From assembly GCF_032854445.1 (NCBI RefSeq), contig NC_088296.1:24871604-24935603 (forward strand): a stretch of DNA of 64,000 bases. Direction: 5' to 3'. Positions 12,505 through 22,789 of the stretch are shown one piece after another. A program made the position numbers and the translations under genes. Source of the DNA: Liolophura sinensis (lineage: Eukaryota; Mollusca; Polyplacophora; Chitonida; Chitonidae). The notes beneath the pieces are model-generated. The model worked only from the letters and a program-made list of their open reading frames with translations, ran no database searches and was not told the DNA's origin. Positions within the stretch are counted from its first letter, which is position 1. The number at the start of each line of letters is the position of its first letter.

Positions 12505-12785
12505 CTCTAACAATATTTATTTGTTTATTTGAGTGATGTTTTATGCCGTATTCACGAATACCTCAATTATATGACGCCAGCCAGCATTATGGTGGAAGGA
12601 AAACGGAGCGGGGTGGAGGGGGCACCCCAAGACCATCCGAATGAAGCTGGCAGATCTTTCCACATGGGGCAGGAGAGGAAGCCAGCATGAGCTGGACTTG
12701 AACTCACAGCGATCGCAATTGGTGGAAGGCTTTTTGGTTATTGCGCCGTGGTGGCGTGCTGTTACCCTGGGCCAAGGAGGCCGCT
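12505..12785 (-). mobile_element. tRNA-derived SINE
   Basis: The minus-strand head reads GCGGCCTCCTTGGC and there is a B-box-like GAGTTCAAGTCC. A central domain includes GCTGGCTTCCTCTCC and the reverse complement of GACGCCAGCCAGCATTATGG. The tail is an AAATAAACAAATAAA-type run near 12510. The same family recurs at about ten sites in the window. Confidence 0.85.
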
Positions 12786-13294
12786 ATGACAACTGACATA
12801 GGATATCATCTAACAGACGGACTGTTATCAGAGTTTTTTTTATATTTGGACCAGACAGGCGAACGTTGTAAGTAAACAAACAGTGATCCATATAGGCAAG
12901 ATATTCGGACTTTGTGTGCCATAGGAGGCACGTCACCGCCAGTAATCGACCTTCAGCACAACTGCATAATACCTGCATAATTCAAGGTCAAAGATTCAGA
13001 ACCTCACATTGATAACGTAATATTGCCCTGTATATATCGTGACAAGATCGGTACTGGTCATTTTCCTTGATACGCAGATATCGACAGTTAGAGGTTCGCA
13101 CACAGGCTGACATGGCTGATGTTAAAGTTTATAAAAGGAAACGCCCATTCTTACATCTACGTTGTGTCGATTTGAGGACACCCAGACCAATTAAGCTATG
13201 TCTGACAGTCGGTGATACGATCAAGTAAAGACGACTCCTTAACCTGAGTGATCGTTTCCATCCAAACTACATATAATCGTACTGCAGAATTTAC

Positions 13295-13350
13295 CTGTTG
13301 ACACAAATCTCACCTGGCTTCACAGCTTGGTGAAACAGCAGATTGAAACA
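13295..13350 (-). other. Putative untranslated first exon, copy 2 (TRIM)
   Basis: The minus strand reads TGTGTCAACAG/GTAAATTC, a donor at the same place in the duplicated segment as in copies 1 and 3, with a slightly weaker consensus. Whether it is transcribed is unknown. Confidence 0.35.
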
Positions 13351-13929
13351 GAAAATACTTGGTTCTGAGAAATGCACGTGATCTGTGCAGGGCGGTAAAT
13401 CCCTCAGTGTATTTGGAGGCCTACACATTTATACTCTGTGACATCTCAAGAATGGTTTCCGCACCTCGCCATTAACTTTACGTCTATATGTGAAAGTCAC
13501 GTTTCAACAAACAGTCGGTTTCCCACAAAATTACTTCACCAAATCGGTTCAAATCATTATATTTATCACGTTTGGTTCTAAACAGAATACGTTGGAAATA
13601 TAGTTGAGAACTGTCGGATCTATTTCATGAGACCAGCATAATGAGATTAGGCTATAGCTACAATAGTTTGGCAGTGAATTCAAGCGGCATTACCTTGATG
13701 GGATCCCCGGGCTGAAAAGAATTGGACCTCAGTCTTCTTGGCAAGTTTGTTGTAACGTAGAGCTCTGTCGTGTGGCATCGATGAAATATTATAGACTCAA
13801 TTCTATATTTGCATGAGGGGCCATACAGGAGTAGTCCTACCTGTTTGCCCTAGGTTGATACCGTTAATTGAAGAGAACGGTCTTGCAAGATTATTAAGCC
13901 CAACCTCTCCACTTCGTCTCTTACTTAGT

Positions 13930-14450
13930 TAGAGACTGAAGATCGGATTGGCCCAGTTTGACCAATCGGTTGGAGCAGATGTGCTCCGAACTAAAATCAC
14001 AAGGGGTTGTAAATGTCAAGCGATTCACAATGTAAAAGTGACAGTAATAGCAAACTCAATACGTACTTATCGGCCCGGTCCATTGCCCAAGTAGACCTAT
14101 ACATAACTAAACCGTCCAGATGCTTTACATGCCAAAAGTTGGGCTTGGTAATGGCCAAGGTAGAAATAAACTGTATTGTTTCCGATGTGCAGGAGAAGGC
14201 TATGGGGATTTGCCTCTACTAAGACAATAAAATGTTGAAATGGCGACGAAGCTCATATGCCCTCCTCTATCGACGGTTCACTCTTTATAAAAGAGAAACA
14301 GGCCATTACCTTCCAAGTTCCAAACCATACAACTTTTCAAGAAGATCATCGCCTCATTTGTTCTTTGAGCACTGTCCTGAAAACTTCATTTGCCAATGTG
14401 GTCAAGAGAGTATCAACATTTATTGACACCCAAATATCACTGACTTGCCG
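13930..14450 (+). pseudogene. LINE ORF1 (gag-like) remnant, Jockey-type, copy A
   Basis: Plus-strand frames give GVVNVKRFT, then KPSRCFTCQK (first half of a CCHC zinc knuckle), then after a frameshift GNGQGRNKLYCFRCAGEGYG. From about 14270 a frame reads FIKEKQAITFQ and on to FANVVKR, the kind of tail that follows the knuckle in LINE gag proteins. Stops and frameshifts show it is dead. The reverse-transcriptase part of a Jockey-type LINE lies downstream at 16815-18065. Confidence 0.72.
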
Positions 14451-14574
14451 ATGATTGGTGATCGTAAACCTAAAACAATATCTGTGAAAGAATTAACTCG
14501 CCTGTGAATAAAATTACGTCTTCATCTGACTCTGCACTTAATCAAGGCATCACTTAACCTAAGTTTTTTTAACA

Positions 14575-14845
14575 TCTCGCGGCCTCCGTGGTTAGTGTGC
14601 CAGCGCAACGCAATGGCCCAAGGGAATATTACCAATGCGGTTTCTCTGAATTCAAGTTCAGCCCATGCTGTCTTCCTCACCGCTTGTACGTAGGAAGGTC
14701 TTGCAGCAGCCTGCGGATGGTCATAGTTTCCCACGGGATTTGCCTGGTTTCCTCTAACCATAGTGCTGGCCGCCGTCATATAAGTGAAATATTTTTGTGT
14801 ACGGTGTAAAACACAAGTCAAATAAGTAAATAAATTAAACATCTC
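14575..14845 (+). mobile_element. tRNA-derived SINE
   Basis: The head is CGCGGCCTCCGTGGTTAG, with a B-box-like GAATTCAAGTTC and the body block GCGGATGGTCATAGTTTCCC. The tail is AAATAAGTAAATAAATT. It lies between the LINE gag remnant and the Penelope insertion. Confidence 0.88.
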
Positions 14846-15060
14846 CAGCGCAATCATCAATAGCTGTGCCTAGAGCAATAGCATCGTTTTGCTACAGGAC
14901 GTTCTGAATCTTTAGCTGTCAGCACTAAAAATGCTGAACAATTCTCCACATTATGATCAAACCTTATTTTTCCTTATCTTTACCTCAGGGTGGGCCTTAT
15001 TATGTGAATTTTGTGGTCATAACAACTTATAGTACGTGTGGTCATAGTAATATTTATTGT

Positions 15061-15073
15061 AAGTTTCTAACCC
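15061..15073. repeat. Direct repeat, left copy (possible target-site duplication)
   Basis: AAGTTTCTAACCC occurs here and again at 16717-16729, immediately beyond the right terminus of the Penelope-like element. It is consistent with a 13-bp target-site duplication, although about 60 bp separate the left copy from the left inverted repeat. Confidence 0.55.
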
Positions 15074-15133
15074 TTCTTTCAGAGGCATTTAGGAATTGGG
15101 ATGGTATAGATTGACAGAGGCATTATTTATGGA

Positions 15134-15236
15134 TAACAATTCCTGGATTTATTATGTTGGTGACGTTTCGATGTAGGCTCTTACATCGTTATCAAACCAT
15201 ATGAACATACAGAGATACAAGACAACATATATACAG
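15134..15236. repeat. Penelope inverted terminal repeat, left
   Basis: It starts ATAACAATTCCTGGATTTAT and matches the reverse complement of 16611-16715 over about 103 bp. It contains a hammerhead-ribozyme-like motif on the minus strand (15157-15200). Confidence 0.9.
15157..15200 (-). ncRNA. Hammerhead-ribozyme-like motif, left terminus
   Basis: On the minus strand GGTTTGATAAC is followed by a GATGTA/TACATC stem with loop AGAGCC, then GAAACGTC. The layout TGATRA - stem II - GAAAC-GTC is the one described for hammerheads in Penelope-like elements. GGT before the core can pair with ACC after GTC as stem I. The canonical CTGATGA core reads TTGATAA here, so activity is doubtful. Confidence 0.5.
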
Positions 15237-15319
15237 TAAGAGAGTGAGTGGTGTCAACAACTGGCAACAATGTAGCATAGATAGTAACTTCAGGGTAATG
15301 GCTTCAGGGTTTAATGGCT

Positions 15320-16048
15320 TCAGGGTTTAAGGCGGTCACTGTCTAATCTGATGAGATCATTGTAGGCGCTCAGTAGGTGGTACCCGCTGTCTCGGTTAAG
15401 CTGTGGATTGTGTCGTCGGATCATGATGGCTTCCAGCAGTTTCCTTCTTTTATAATCTGACTGGTTGTTTTGTAGGGTATGAACTGTGTTCCATTGGAGT
15501 TGGTGTTCTGGATGGGCTCTGATGTGGTCACTGAGGGCTGATTTCCCATCTAATTTTTCTACTGAGGCCATGTGAGCTGCAATTCTGATATTGAGTAGTC
15601 TACCGGTTTCTCCAATGTATTGCTGTTGACAATCACAATTAATGCAGTAGACAGATCCTTTGGGTTCTTCCCTATGGGTTGGTTGTTTTTTTCCATTGGC
15701 TTTGAGTAGGGTTTTAAGGTTAGAGGCGGAGGTAAACGTTGTTTGTATGTTCAGTTTGTCACGCAGGAGTCTTCTTATCTGGTAGCTCGGGGTGCCTATA
15801 TACGGAATTGTTATATATATATTGGGGTGGTCGGGTCGCGTTGTTCTGGTCTTGTTAGTCGGATTGAGGGTTTTGTTGATCGTTCTCTCCACTAATTGTG
15901 GGGGGTATCGGTTTTGGGTGGTGAAGGCTGTTTTGAGGTGATTTATTTCTTCTTGGAGGTTGATGCTGGATATCTGTAGGGCTCGTTTTGTTAGGGTAGA
16001 TATTATTCCTCTCTTGATCCGATTAGCTTGGTTGGATTGGTAATTCAC
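15320..16048 (-). pseudogene. Penelope C-terminal part: RT thumb/linker and GIY-YIG endonuclease
   Basis: This open frame of 242 codons has no stop but starts at GTG only because the upstream frame is broken. Residues around 130-160 carry the nuclease signature VYCINCDCQQQYIGETGR, with the CxC pair and the YIGETGR core, followed by IRIAAH. The N-terminal part (KRGIISTLTKRALQI) resembles the RT-to-nuclease connector. Comparison with the expected order shows a short stretch missing just before it. Confidence 0.88.
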
Positions 16049-16610
16049 GTATTGCTAATAAGTACATCCAGAAACGGTATGGTTTTGTTGCATTCTTGTT
16101 CCATGGTGAACTGTATCCTGTTGTTCTGGGTGTTGAGGTGGTCAAGTAGGGACTGGGGGTTGTCAGTCGTTGTTTAGTGCTACGAATGTGTCATCTACCT
16201 TACGTAACCAACACAACGGTTTGATGGGGCTTGCAGCTAAGGCTTTGTTCTCAAATTCTGTCATGTATATTTCGGAGATAAGTGGTGAAAGTGGGGATCC
16301 CATCGGTAAACCGTGGAGTTGTTCATATATGTCATCCCCCCACGTGAAGTAGATGGAATGCATACACGAGTCCAGAAGGCTGATTATGCTGTCAGGTTTC
16401 ATGGCTGTGTTGAGAGGGTGTTGTCCGCTGTTCAGCTTCTGTCGTATGATGTCTAGGGATTCTTCTCTAGGGATATTGGTGAATAGGTCGATGACGTCGT
16501 AACTGATCAGTTGGGCTGTGCCTGGAATGTCTTTAATTTTGTTACAAAATTCTGCTGAGTCATTTATGTAAGATTTGGAAGTATTGCCCAGAGGTGTTAG
16601 GAGTTTAGTG
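16046..16610 (-). pseudogene. Penelope reverse-transcriptase part
   Basis: On the minus strand from about 16610 one frame gives motif A (SYDVIDLFTNIP), motif B (GLPMGSPLSP) and motif C (RKVDDTF, with the catalytic VDD). It then meets a TGA near 16160. The next frame continues with SLLDHLNTQNN and FLDVLISN. The N-terminal RT fingers are missing, so the copy is 5'-truncated. Confidence 0.88.
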
Positions 16611-16715
16611 ACTGTATATATGTTGTCTTGTATCTCTGTGTGTTCATATGGTTTGATAACGATGTAAGAACCTACATCAAAACGTCACCAACACAATAAA
16701 TCCAGGAATTGTTAT
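16611..16715. repeat. Penelope inverted terminal repeat, right
   Basis: Inverted copy of 15134-15236. It ends TAAATCCAGGAATTGTTAT and is followed directly by the right copy of the 13-bp direct repeat. Confidence 0.9.
16649..16690 (+). ncRNA. Hammerhead-ribozyme-like motif, right terminus
   Basis: Plus strand: GGTTTGATAAC, then a GATGTA/TACATC stem with loop AGAACC, then AAAACGTCACC. It is the same structure as the left terminus, but the GAAA element reads AAAA. It faces the left copy. Confidence 0.45.
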
Positions 16716-16716
16716 C

Positions 16717-16729
16717 AAGTTTCTAACCC
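16717..16729. repeat. Direct repeat, right copy (possible target-site duplication)
   Basis: AAGTTTCTAACCC, identical to 15061-15073. Confidence 0.55.
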
Positions 16730-16814
16730 GTTTGTCATCTATTACCACTGGGGACTCTCTTGGGTTTGGTTAATCATTACATTTGGGTTAGTGGTAATGT
16801 TTTCCACCGCTATG

Positions 16815-18065
16815 GAGGGAGGCGTGTATTTTCCCGGTTCCAAACCTGGTAAGGATCATAGTGTGCCGTCTAATTACCGTCGAATAGCTCTTACCAGAGT
16901 GGTTTAGGGTATGGAACGAATAATAAAAGATAGACTTGTTTGGTATTTAGTAACCAACAATTTACTGTCTAATATTAAATGTGGTTTTTCTCAAAGTCGA
17001 TTTAAAGTTTGTCGCATTGAAACTTTTAGTCGTAATGATATAATAAATAATGAACATGTGGTGTCAATATTTTTCGACCTTGAATAGGTCACGGGCTACG
17101 ACACCGCAATGAAATACGGTGTTTTAAAGGACCTTTCATATACGACTTATCGTTTATCGCTTGTCATTATTTATGCATATATCAGAAGTTTTATCTGATC
17201 GTCAGTTTAGGGTAGAGGTAGGAACAATCTTTCTGACTCTCATGACGAAAAGTAGGTGTACTCCAGGGTAGTATACTATCACCAACACTGTTTAGCTTCA
17301 AACTTAATAGCTTGTCAAAACTTAAACGTCTGGTACAGAGGCTTCTTTATAAGTTGATGATTTCCTTATAGGCTACCGTGCTAAAATATGAATAACATAC
17401 AAAAGGCAGCTGCAGCTTTGTCTCAATAAGACCAAGAAATGGGCAGTTGAAAATGGTTTTAGATTTTCTACCTCTAAAACCATCGATATACATTTTATTC
17501 TACACGGAACTTCATCTCGATTCCAAGTTTTTATGGTGAACCAGAGAACTGAAAACAGATTTTCAGGAGTCATATTTGATAGCAGATTACGCTTTCACCC
17601 CCGTGTTAAAATTCTTAAAGCTAAATGTACAAATGTATGCGTCGAAACATTCGTATACCAGGCGTCAACCAAGGTCAACGTTCGAGGTAAACAATCGCAA
17701 GGCCATTTCCCAAAACGACGTTTAAGTAAGGCTGTTGATATAAATAAGGTCGTATACAGTACAGCCCAGCACTGACATGGGTGCTGAACGGTCACTTCTG
17801 TACAGTTTATATCGATCTTTTGTGAGGTTTAAATTGGACCTTGGGTCCACCATTTACCATTCCGCCAGGAAATCGCATCTAAAAATGTTGAATCCTGTCC
17901 ATCATCAAGATTTGAGGCTCAGCCGGGATGCCTGTGGGACCTCGCCCGTAAACCGTTTATACGTTGCGGCCAGCCAATCTTTAGTATACAGCAGGCATAT
18001 CTCGCAAACAGTCAATATGCTACAAAGCTTAAAGCACATCCAACATGGCTTACCTAAGACTGTAA
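16815..18065 (+). pseudogene. Jockey-type LINE ORF2 (reverse transcriptase) remnant
   Basis: Plus-strand frames, broken by stops and shifts, give in order: KPGKDHSVPSNYRRIALT (the N-terminal block of LINE RTs), RLVWYLVTNNLLSN, VVSIFFDLE (motif A), VDDFLI at about 17353-17370 (catalytic DD), WAVENGFRFSTSKT, FSGVIFDSRLRFHP, and finally VRFKLDLGSTIYHSARKSHL and QDLRLSRDACGTSPVNRLYV. The endonuclease part is not recognisable. The frame after 17777 stays open for about 100 codons. Confidence 0.85.
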
Positions 18066-18299
18066 TGTGTAAATATATGTAGATAGATGGTTTGATATTC
18101 GTATTCAGATCCACGCAAACATAAGAAATCAGATACAAATTCACTTATGATTTAGATTTAGTTGGACAGCTAGTTCTAGACCAGGAACGTTTAATATATA
18201 ATAGTTAACATCACTGCTCTTTTCTTAGGGTTCCAAAGTAAAAGTTTGCAACACCTAGTGTTATAGTATGGATTATTAGGGGTTCGAGCCATACAAGTT
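18066..18299. other. Spacer, nothing recognised
   Basis: AT-rich sequence after the LINE remnant, with no gene signal. Confidence 0.5.
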
Positions 18300-18440
18300 T
18301 GATTTAAGTATTTATTTGATTGGAGTTTTACACCGTGCTAAAGAATATTTCATTTATACGACGCGGCCTGCTTTATGTTGGGAGGAAACCGGGCCAAGCC
18401 CAGGTGGAAACCCACGAACATCCGCAGCAATACAGGATTA
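18300..18440 (-). mobile_element. SINE fragment (3' part)
   Basis: It has the TATTTATTTGATTGGAGTTT tail block, then TTTTACACCGTGCTAAAGAA and GGGAGGAAACCGGGCCAAGC, the same family as 12505-12785. The tRNA-like head is missing. Confidence 0.8.
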
Positions 18441-19559
18441 AATCCTTGGGCTTGAAGCCCTATTATTACTCTCGGCATTTTTGTGATACATTTTATGAGA
18501 AAACAACAAATGGTACATTCCTGAAACTTCAGTATACTTTAGAAAAGGATCTGAAGTTTTGCTTTTTGGCTTTTGGTGACATTTGGTGGCCACATTGGAT
18601 TTTGTGCCAACCTAAACAAATCTTCTCCAGAGTAGCTGATGCGATTGAGCTGAAAATTAAACTGCATTTGTACCAAGCCTAGGCACATTCAGGGTGATAA
18701 CTAAAACTTTCTCCTTTGAGAACTGTACAAGCTCGCTACTGAGTGAAAATGTCATGTGACTCAAATTCAAAGAGAACGCAAGATGAATCAGACGTACAGT
18801 AAACCCACAAAGAGCTGAAAATGTATTAGATGTATGTACAACAAACTCATAGCGAACACAAAACACGTCCGACACACATGTACAAGAAACCCAAAGAGAA
18901 TACAAGATGAATACTACTGTTTGTTGTTTTACTGCTTATTAATATTGTAACAAACAAAAAAGTCACATTTGTGTTGAAGTGGTCATGTAATATCTGTAAC
19001 AACCTAAGGGCCTTACGTGTTTAGTCACGGTTTCCACCCGTCAACATAATTTTGTACTCAGTGCTATGAGGTAATCACCATATCTCTTTAAATATGAAGT
19101 ATATATCAATTACTGGCCAACCAGAAAAGATTTATTCCTTTCTAAAGCTAATTTGTTTTTGTTCACCCAGAAAAGTTGCTTTTTTTATTTTCTGTCATAA
19201 AACTGCCCATTAAATGATGATAAACTATTGCGATGCTTGCTTACACAGTATCCCTTTCTTAAAAAAATAAATAAATAATAAAAAACAAAACAACAGCTGA
19301 TTCATGTGATGTAAGTTTGTAGGCCGAGGAGGTTAAATATAAAATTGTTAACTCTTAGTTACTTTATAACATTTTCCAACTTATATATCTTCTGCAAACC
19401 ACATACATTCTTTAGCAATCCATTAAAGGTAGTGCCAATTTTTCAGAGTGAGTTATCTTCCAAAACATTTACATCCATATATGGAGGGTAACTATTGCAA
19501 TTTTCATTCAAAAAGCATTGTAAGCATATGGTCTACAGTTTTGTCATGCTGACATTTTA
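18441..19559. other. AT-rich DNA without a recognised gene
   Basis: Around 18740-18905 there are weak short repeats of the form ACAAACCCAAAGAGAA. The remainder is low-complexity AT-rich sequence. The open frames at 18320-18682 and 18657-18905 lack any recognisable domain. Confidence 0.5.
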
Positions 19560-20799
19560 AAGGCACACTAAAATCCTGATTGGAGATATGTAACTTCAGG
19601 TAGATTGCAGAAATAGGTTATATCAGTAGAGTCAGTTATATCTCCACAAAGAAAACCCCAGGTATTATAAAGGTAAGATATTCGGCTGCCCTGACTGGCT
19701 TAGCTTTATCAGCAGACATTATAGCTCACGGATAATGGAGGGAGTAGCAGGTTGGACAGTCAGGATGACAGTATACATACATGTAGGCCTCCTTATAGAT
19801 TAGCTAGAGCTGTCTGTGTGAAGAGTGTGGAGTTAATAATACGTGTAGCCTCTTAGTCATGGATACATACACATCTGGGTCTTAAAATTGTAAAGCAGAC
19901 AGCTTTACCGGGACGTTATCCGTATACATTATAGTAAGGTTGAAAATAATCTGTGCAAATCCGTACACAATTTTAAGATTCGATTTACTTTTAGCACCAT
20001 TTACCTATACAGACATTCCTAATCTTTGACGTCATGATCAACTAGTATAGGCTATGGTATAACAGACGGGCTGACCTATATAGAATAGGAGCACTGTATA
20101 TCCTATAACCATTAATCATTACCAACCACAGGTTTATATTTGGAGCGGACAGCCGAACATTGTTAAGTAAACAATAAACACCGATGCATGATCAAGGCAA
20201 TACGTTCGGGCTTTGTGTACCACAGGCGACACGTCACCGCCAGTAATCGACCTTCAACATAACTCTGCATAAGGCCTTTCAATGTGAAAGCTTCAGAAAC
20301 TCAACAACATAGAGGTCTACCATCGCCCTGTATATATACATGTAGTTGTTTTCCTTGACATAAATATTCAGACTGTTTATCGACGATGTTACAGGTTCAC
20401 ACACAGGCTGAGGGTAGTGTCTATGCGAAGACGCCCCAGTCGTCAGTCCGCAATTAACATCACTGCCTCTTTTTTTTTTACCTAATTCTGTTTAAACCAT
20501 GGTGCTAGGGGGCGTGTGATTTTGCTACTATACACGCATTTACTTGAATAGTTAGAATAAAGGTATGACTGAGGTAAATTGACAGGGACGGTATTTCAAC
20601 AGTTACGTGTGACCATTTGCCAGCTATCACACCGTCGTCGCTGCTCTGGTTTGTCTCTCTACTGTACGTCTTGTTTATATTGTGTAGATGTGTGGACGAC
20701 ACAACCAACTAAGCAGTGTTTGACAGTGGGTAAAGACAACTTTTTAGCTTGACAAATATTTCCACCCTAAATACACCTATCCCGCTTAAAATGACTTAC

Positions 20800-20862
20800 C
20801 TGTCGAAGCAAATACCGCCGTGTTTTACGAGTTGATCAAATTGGGCAGACTGAAATAGAAAA
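20800..20862 (-). other. Putative untranslated first exon, copy 3 (TRIM)
   Basis: Minus strand GCTTCGACAG/GTAAGTCA is a strong donor conserved with copies 1 and 2. It lies 10.6 kb upstream of the TRIM coding exon. Transcription is not shown by the sequence. Confidence 0.35.
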
Positions 20863-20875
20863 CACGTGTAAGTTT

Positions 20876-21075
20876 ATTTATTTATTTATTTGATTGGTGT
20901 TTTACGCCATACTCAAAAATATTTCACTTACACGGCGGCGGGCACTATTTTGGTGGGGGAAGAGGGGGAGGGGGGAATCGGGCAGAGCCCGGAAGAAACC
21001 TACGACCATCCGCAGGCTAGTGGCAGACCTTCCCATTTACGGCCGAACAGGAAGCATGTGGAAGTGTTATCACTT
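20876..21075 (-). mobile_element. SINE fragment
   Basis: The tail run TTTATTTATTTATTTGATTG is followed by GTGTTTTACGCCATACTCAA and CGACCATCCGCAGGCTAG on the plus strand, which is the minus-strand 3' half of the common SINE. Confidence 0.82.
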
Positions 21076-21257
21076 TCGGTTCCAAACAGAATGAGATTAG
21101 GCTACAGCTACAATAGTTGCCCATTGAATTCAAGCGGCATTACTCCCGTGGAGTCTCTGGGGTAAAATCAGGCCTCTGGGCAACCTTGTCGCACAAGGCG
21201 ACTAACCTAGAGCTCCCTCCTGTGGCCCATGTGAATATAATAGAGTCATATCTTCTC

Positions 21258-21274
21258 GGGGGGGGGGGGGGGGG
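21258..21274. repeat. Homopolymer G run (17 G)
   Basis: Uninterrupted run of 17 G after CTTCTC. It is a likely hotspot for length error or slippage and may form a G-quadruplex. Confidence 0.9.
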
Positions 21275-21469
21275 TACCTGTTGATCATGGCGTACCTGCT
21301 TGCTGTGGGTTGCGATCCTTAATGGAAGAGACCGGATCCCAGTTGTTGAGGGCAGGTTAGTGTTGCGAGATTTTCAAGCCCAACACGGCAATGACCCTTG
21401 CTTAGATAAAGACGGGAGTTGGATTGGTCCAATTCAACCAATCGACTGGAGCAGATGTACTCCGAACTA

Positions 21470-21715
21470 AAATCTCACGGGGTTGTAAATGTCAGGTGAT
21501 TCACATATAAAAAATGACAGTAACAGCAAACTCAGCACGTACTCATCGACATTTAATAAACCTTATGGTCCTCAGTCGATCTCAACTTGTCCGCAGCGCG
21601 TCCAATAAGACATGCACATACCCAATCCGACTAGGTGCTTTACGTGCCAAAAGTGTGGACATGACAATGGTCAATGTAGAAATAAATTGGTTTGCTTCCC
21701 ATGTGTAGGTGATGT
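21470..21715 (+). pseudogene. LINE ORF1 (gag-like) remnant, copy B
   Basis: One frame at 21611-21700 reads HIPNPTRCFTCQKCGHDNGQ followed by CRNKLVC, an intact CX2CX4HX4C zinc knuckle preceded by the IPNP block typical of LINE gag proteins. Upstream, GVVNVR is followed by stops. It is better preserved at the knuckle than copy A and identifies what copy A is. No reverse transcriptase follows it. Confidence 0.8.
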
Positions 21716-21900
21716 AGGACCCAGGAGCCTCTCACCAATGCGGTCGCTGTGAGTTCAAGTCCAGCTCATGCTGGCTTCCTATCCGGCTGTAAGTGAGAAG
21801 GTCTGTCAGCCACGTGCGGATGGTCGAGGGCTTCCGCCGGGCTCTGCCCAGTATCCTCCTACAATAATGCTGGCCGCCATCGTATAAGTGTCAAGGCATC
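21715..21900 (+). mobile_element. SINE fragment, tail lost
   Basis: CTCACCAATGCGGTCGCTGT, GAGTTCAAGTCC (B-box-like) and GTGCGGATGGTCGAGG match the common SINE on the plus strand. It breaks off after ATCGTATAAGTG. Confidence 0.82.
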
Positions 21901-22780
21901 CATAAAAGTTAATGGCCACAAAATAGATGGTTGCTAAGTAATAACCCACCTAAGATGCATCCCCGGTCAAAAACGAAAGTCCGTATTCAAACCAGGCACT
22001 GTTATGTTTAATTTACAAAATGAAAAATGTCTTTACTGAAACATTCATGTGTGTATTTCTACGTGCTTTTAAAGTTTCGTTTTGATTAACGGTTGTCTTC
22101 ATATGTAAAACATATAACTTTATAATGTGATCAGTTTTGTATTATTTTGGCAAGATTTTCCACACTATGCACTGTTTAAATGCACAAAAAGAGAAGATAC
22201 TTCAGTGTGACTGCAACAGGCTACCATTTTTTGATTTTATGACATACGTCACTTCAGTGCATGTTTGGAGCTTTGCTTGCCAAATAGCAGGAAAAAAGAG
22301 TAAAACAGAACTGAAGAAAGAAGTAGCCTTATGAGTGTGTAATTCACAGCTATAGTCAGTTTTGCTTCTTGAAGTGCACATTAATATCATTTTATTGGGA
22401 AGCTTTAACGTCCATGGCCGCCCCGACCAAGCTTCACGCTTTGGGAATTTACAGACTGATTCTGGGATTTCAGAATTTCCATTTTCTGATGGTACGTCAT
22501 TGGGGCCGATACTGTCATTATTTTCAACCAGAACATTCCGGACACCCTAAGATGGTACCATTTTAGATGCTTCTCAAAACATGTTTATTATTACTATTAT
22601 CCTATTGCCAACTTTGAACGTTGAGAATAAAGGAGCAAATTTTCTTCAGACAGGCAAATTCTCCTCGATGCTCGTCCTCAGCCTTGTCCTATTTATTTGT
22701 AAATGACACTTTCTAATGTCCAAGAGGAAAAAATGTGTTATAGGCAAATGAAAATAGACTGCCGCATGTTTATACAAAAC
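21901..22780. other. No gene recognised
   Basis: AT-rich stretch. The overlapping open frames at 22362-22566 show no domain and no splice context. Confidence 0.5.
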
Positions 22781-22789
22781 ACGAGACAG

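Larger units (their letters stand above)
12180..14240. repeat. Dispersed duplicated segment, copy 2
   Basis: This matches copy 3 over nearly its whole length. Shared blocks include ATGTTATAGTAAGGCTGAAG near 12225, TTTATATTTGGACCAGACAG near 12838, the donor block near 13293, ATGAGATTAGGCTATAGCTA near 13640, and GAGCAGATGTGCTCCGAACT near 13974. It ends inside a LINE gag remnant. The SINE at 12505-12785 is a separate insertion. Confidence 0.8.
15074..16716 (-). mobile_element. Penelope-like retroelement, 5'-truncated, with inverted termini
   Basis: Coding parts are on the minus strand: reverse-transcriptase motifs, then a linker, then a GIY-YIG endonuclease. The ends at 15134-15236 and 16611-16715 are inverted copies of about 103 bp with few differences. 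The element is inserted between the ORF1 and ORF2 remnants of an older LINE. One frameshift near 16160 and an internal deletion near 16047 make it inactive. Penelope-like elements are known to pair an RT with a GIY-YIG nuclease and to have LTR-like, sometimes inverted, termini. Confidence 0.9.
19560..21730. repeat. Dispersed duplicated segment, copy 3
   Basis: Aligns with copy 1 in its first part (ATGTAACTTCAGGTAGATTG near 19589) and with copy 2 throughout (ATTATAGTAAGGTTGAAAAT near 19930, ATATTTGGAGCGGACAGCCG near 20136, a donor block near 20798, ATGAGATTAGGCTACAGCTA near 21090, GAGCAGATGTACTCCGAACT near 21451). It ends in a LINE gag remnant, as copy 2 does. The SINE at 20876 is an extra insertion. 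Confidence 0.8.

Noticed and set aside
11322-12978. Minus-strand frames in duplicated segments (87 and 64 codons) as a small gene family
   Set aside because: The peptides look alike only because the DNA is duplicated; indels between copies are not multiples of three, and copy 3 has a stop in the frame.
22362-22566. Overlapping open frames of 62 and 65 codons
   Set aside because: Two frames overlap, with no recognisable domain and no splice context.
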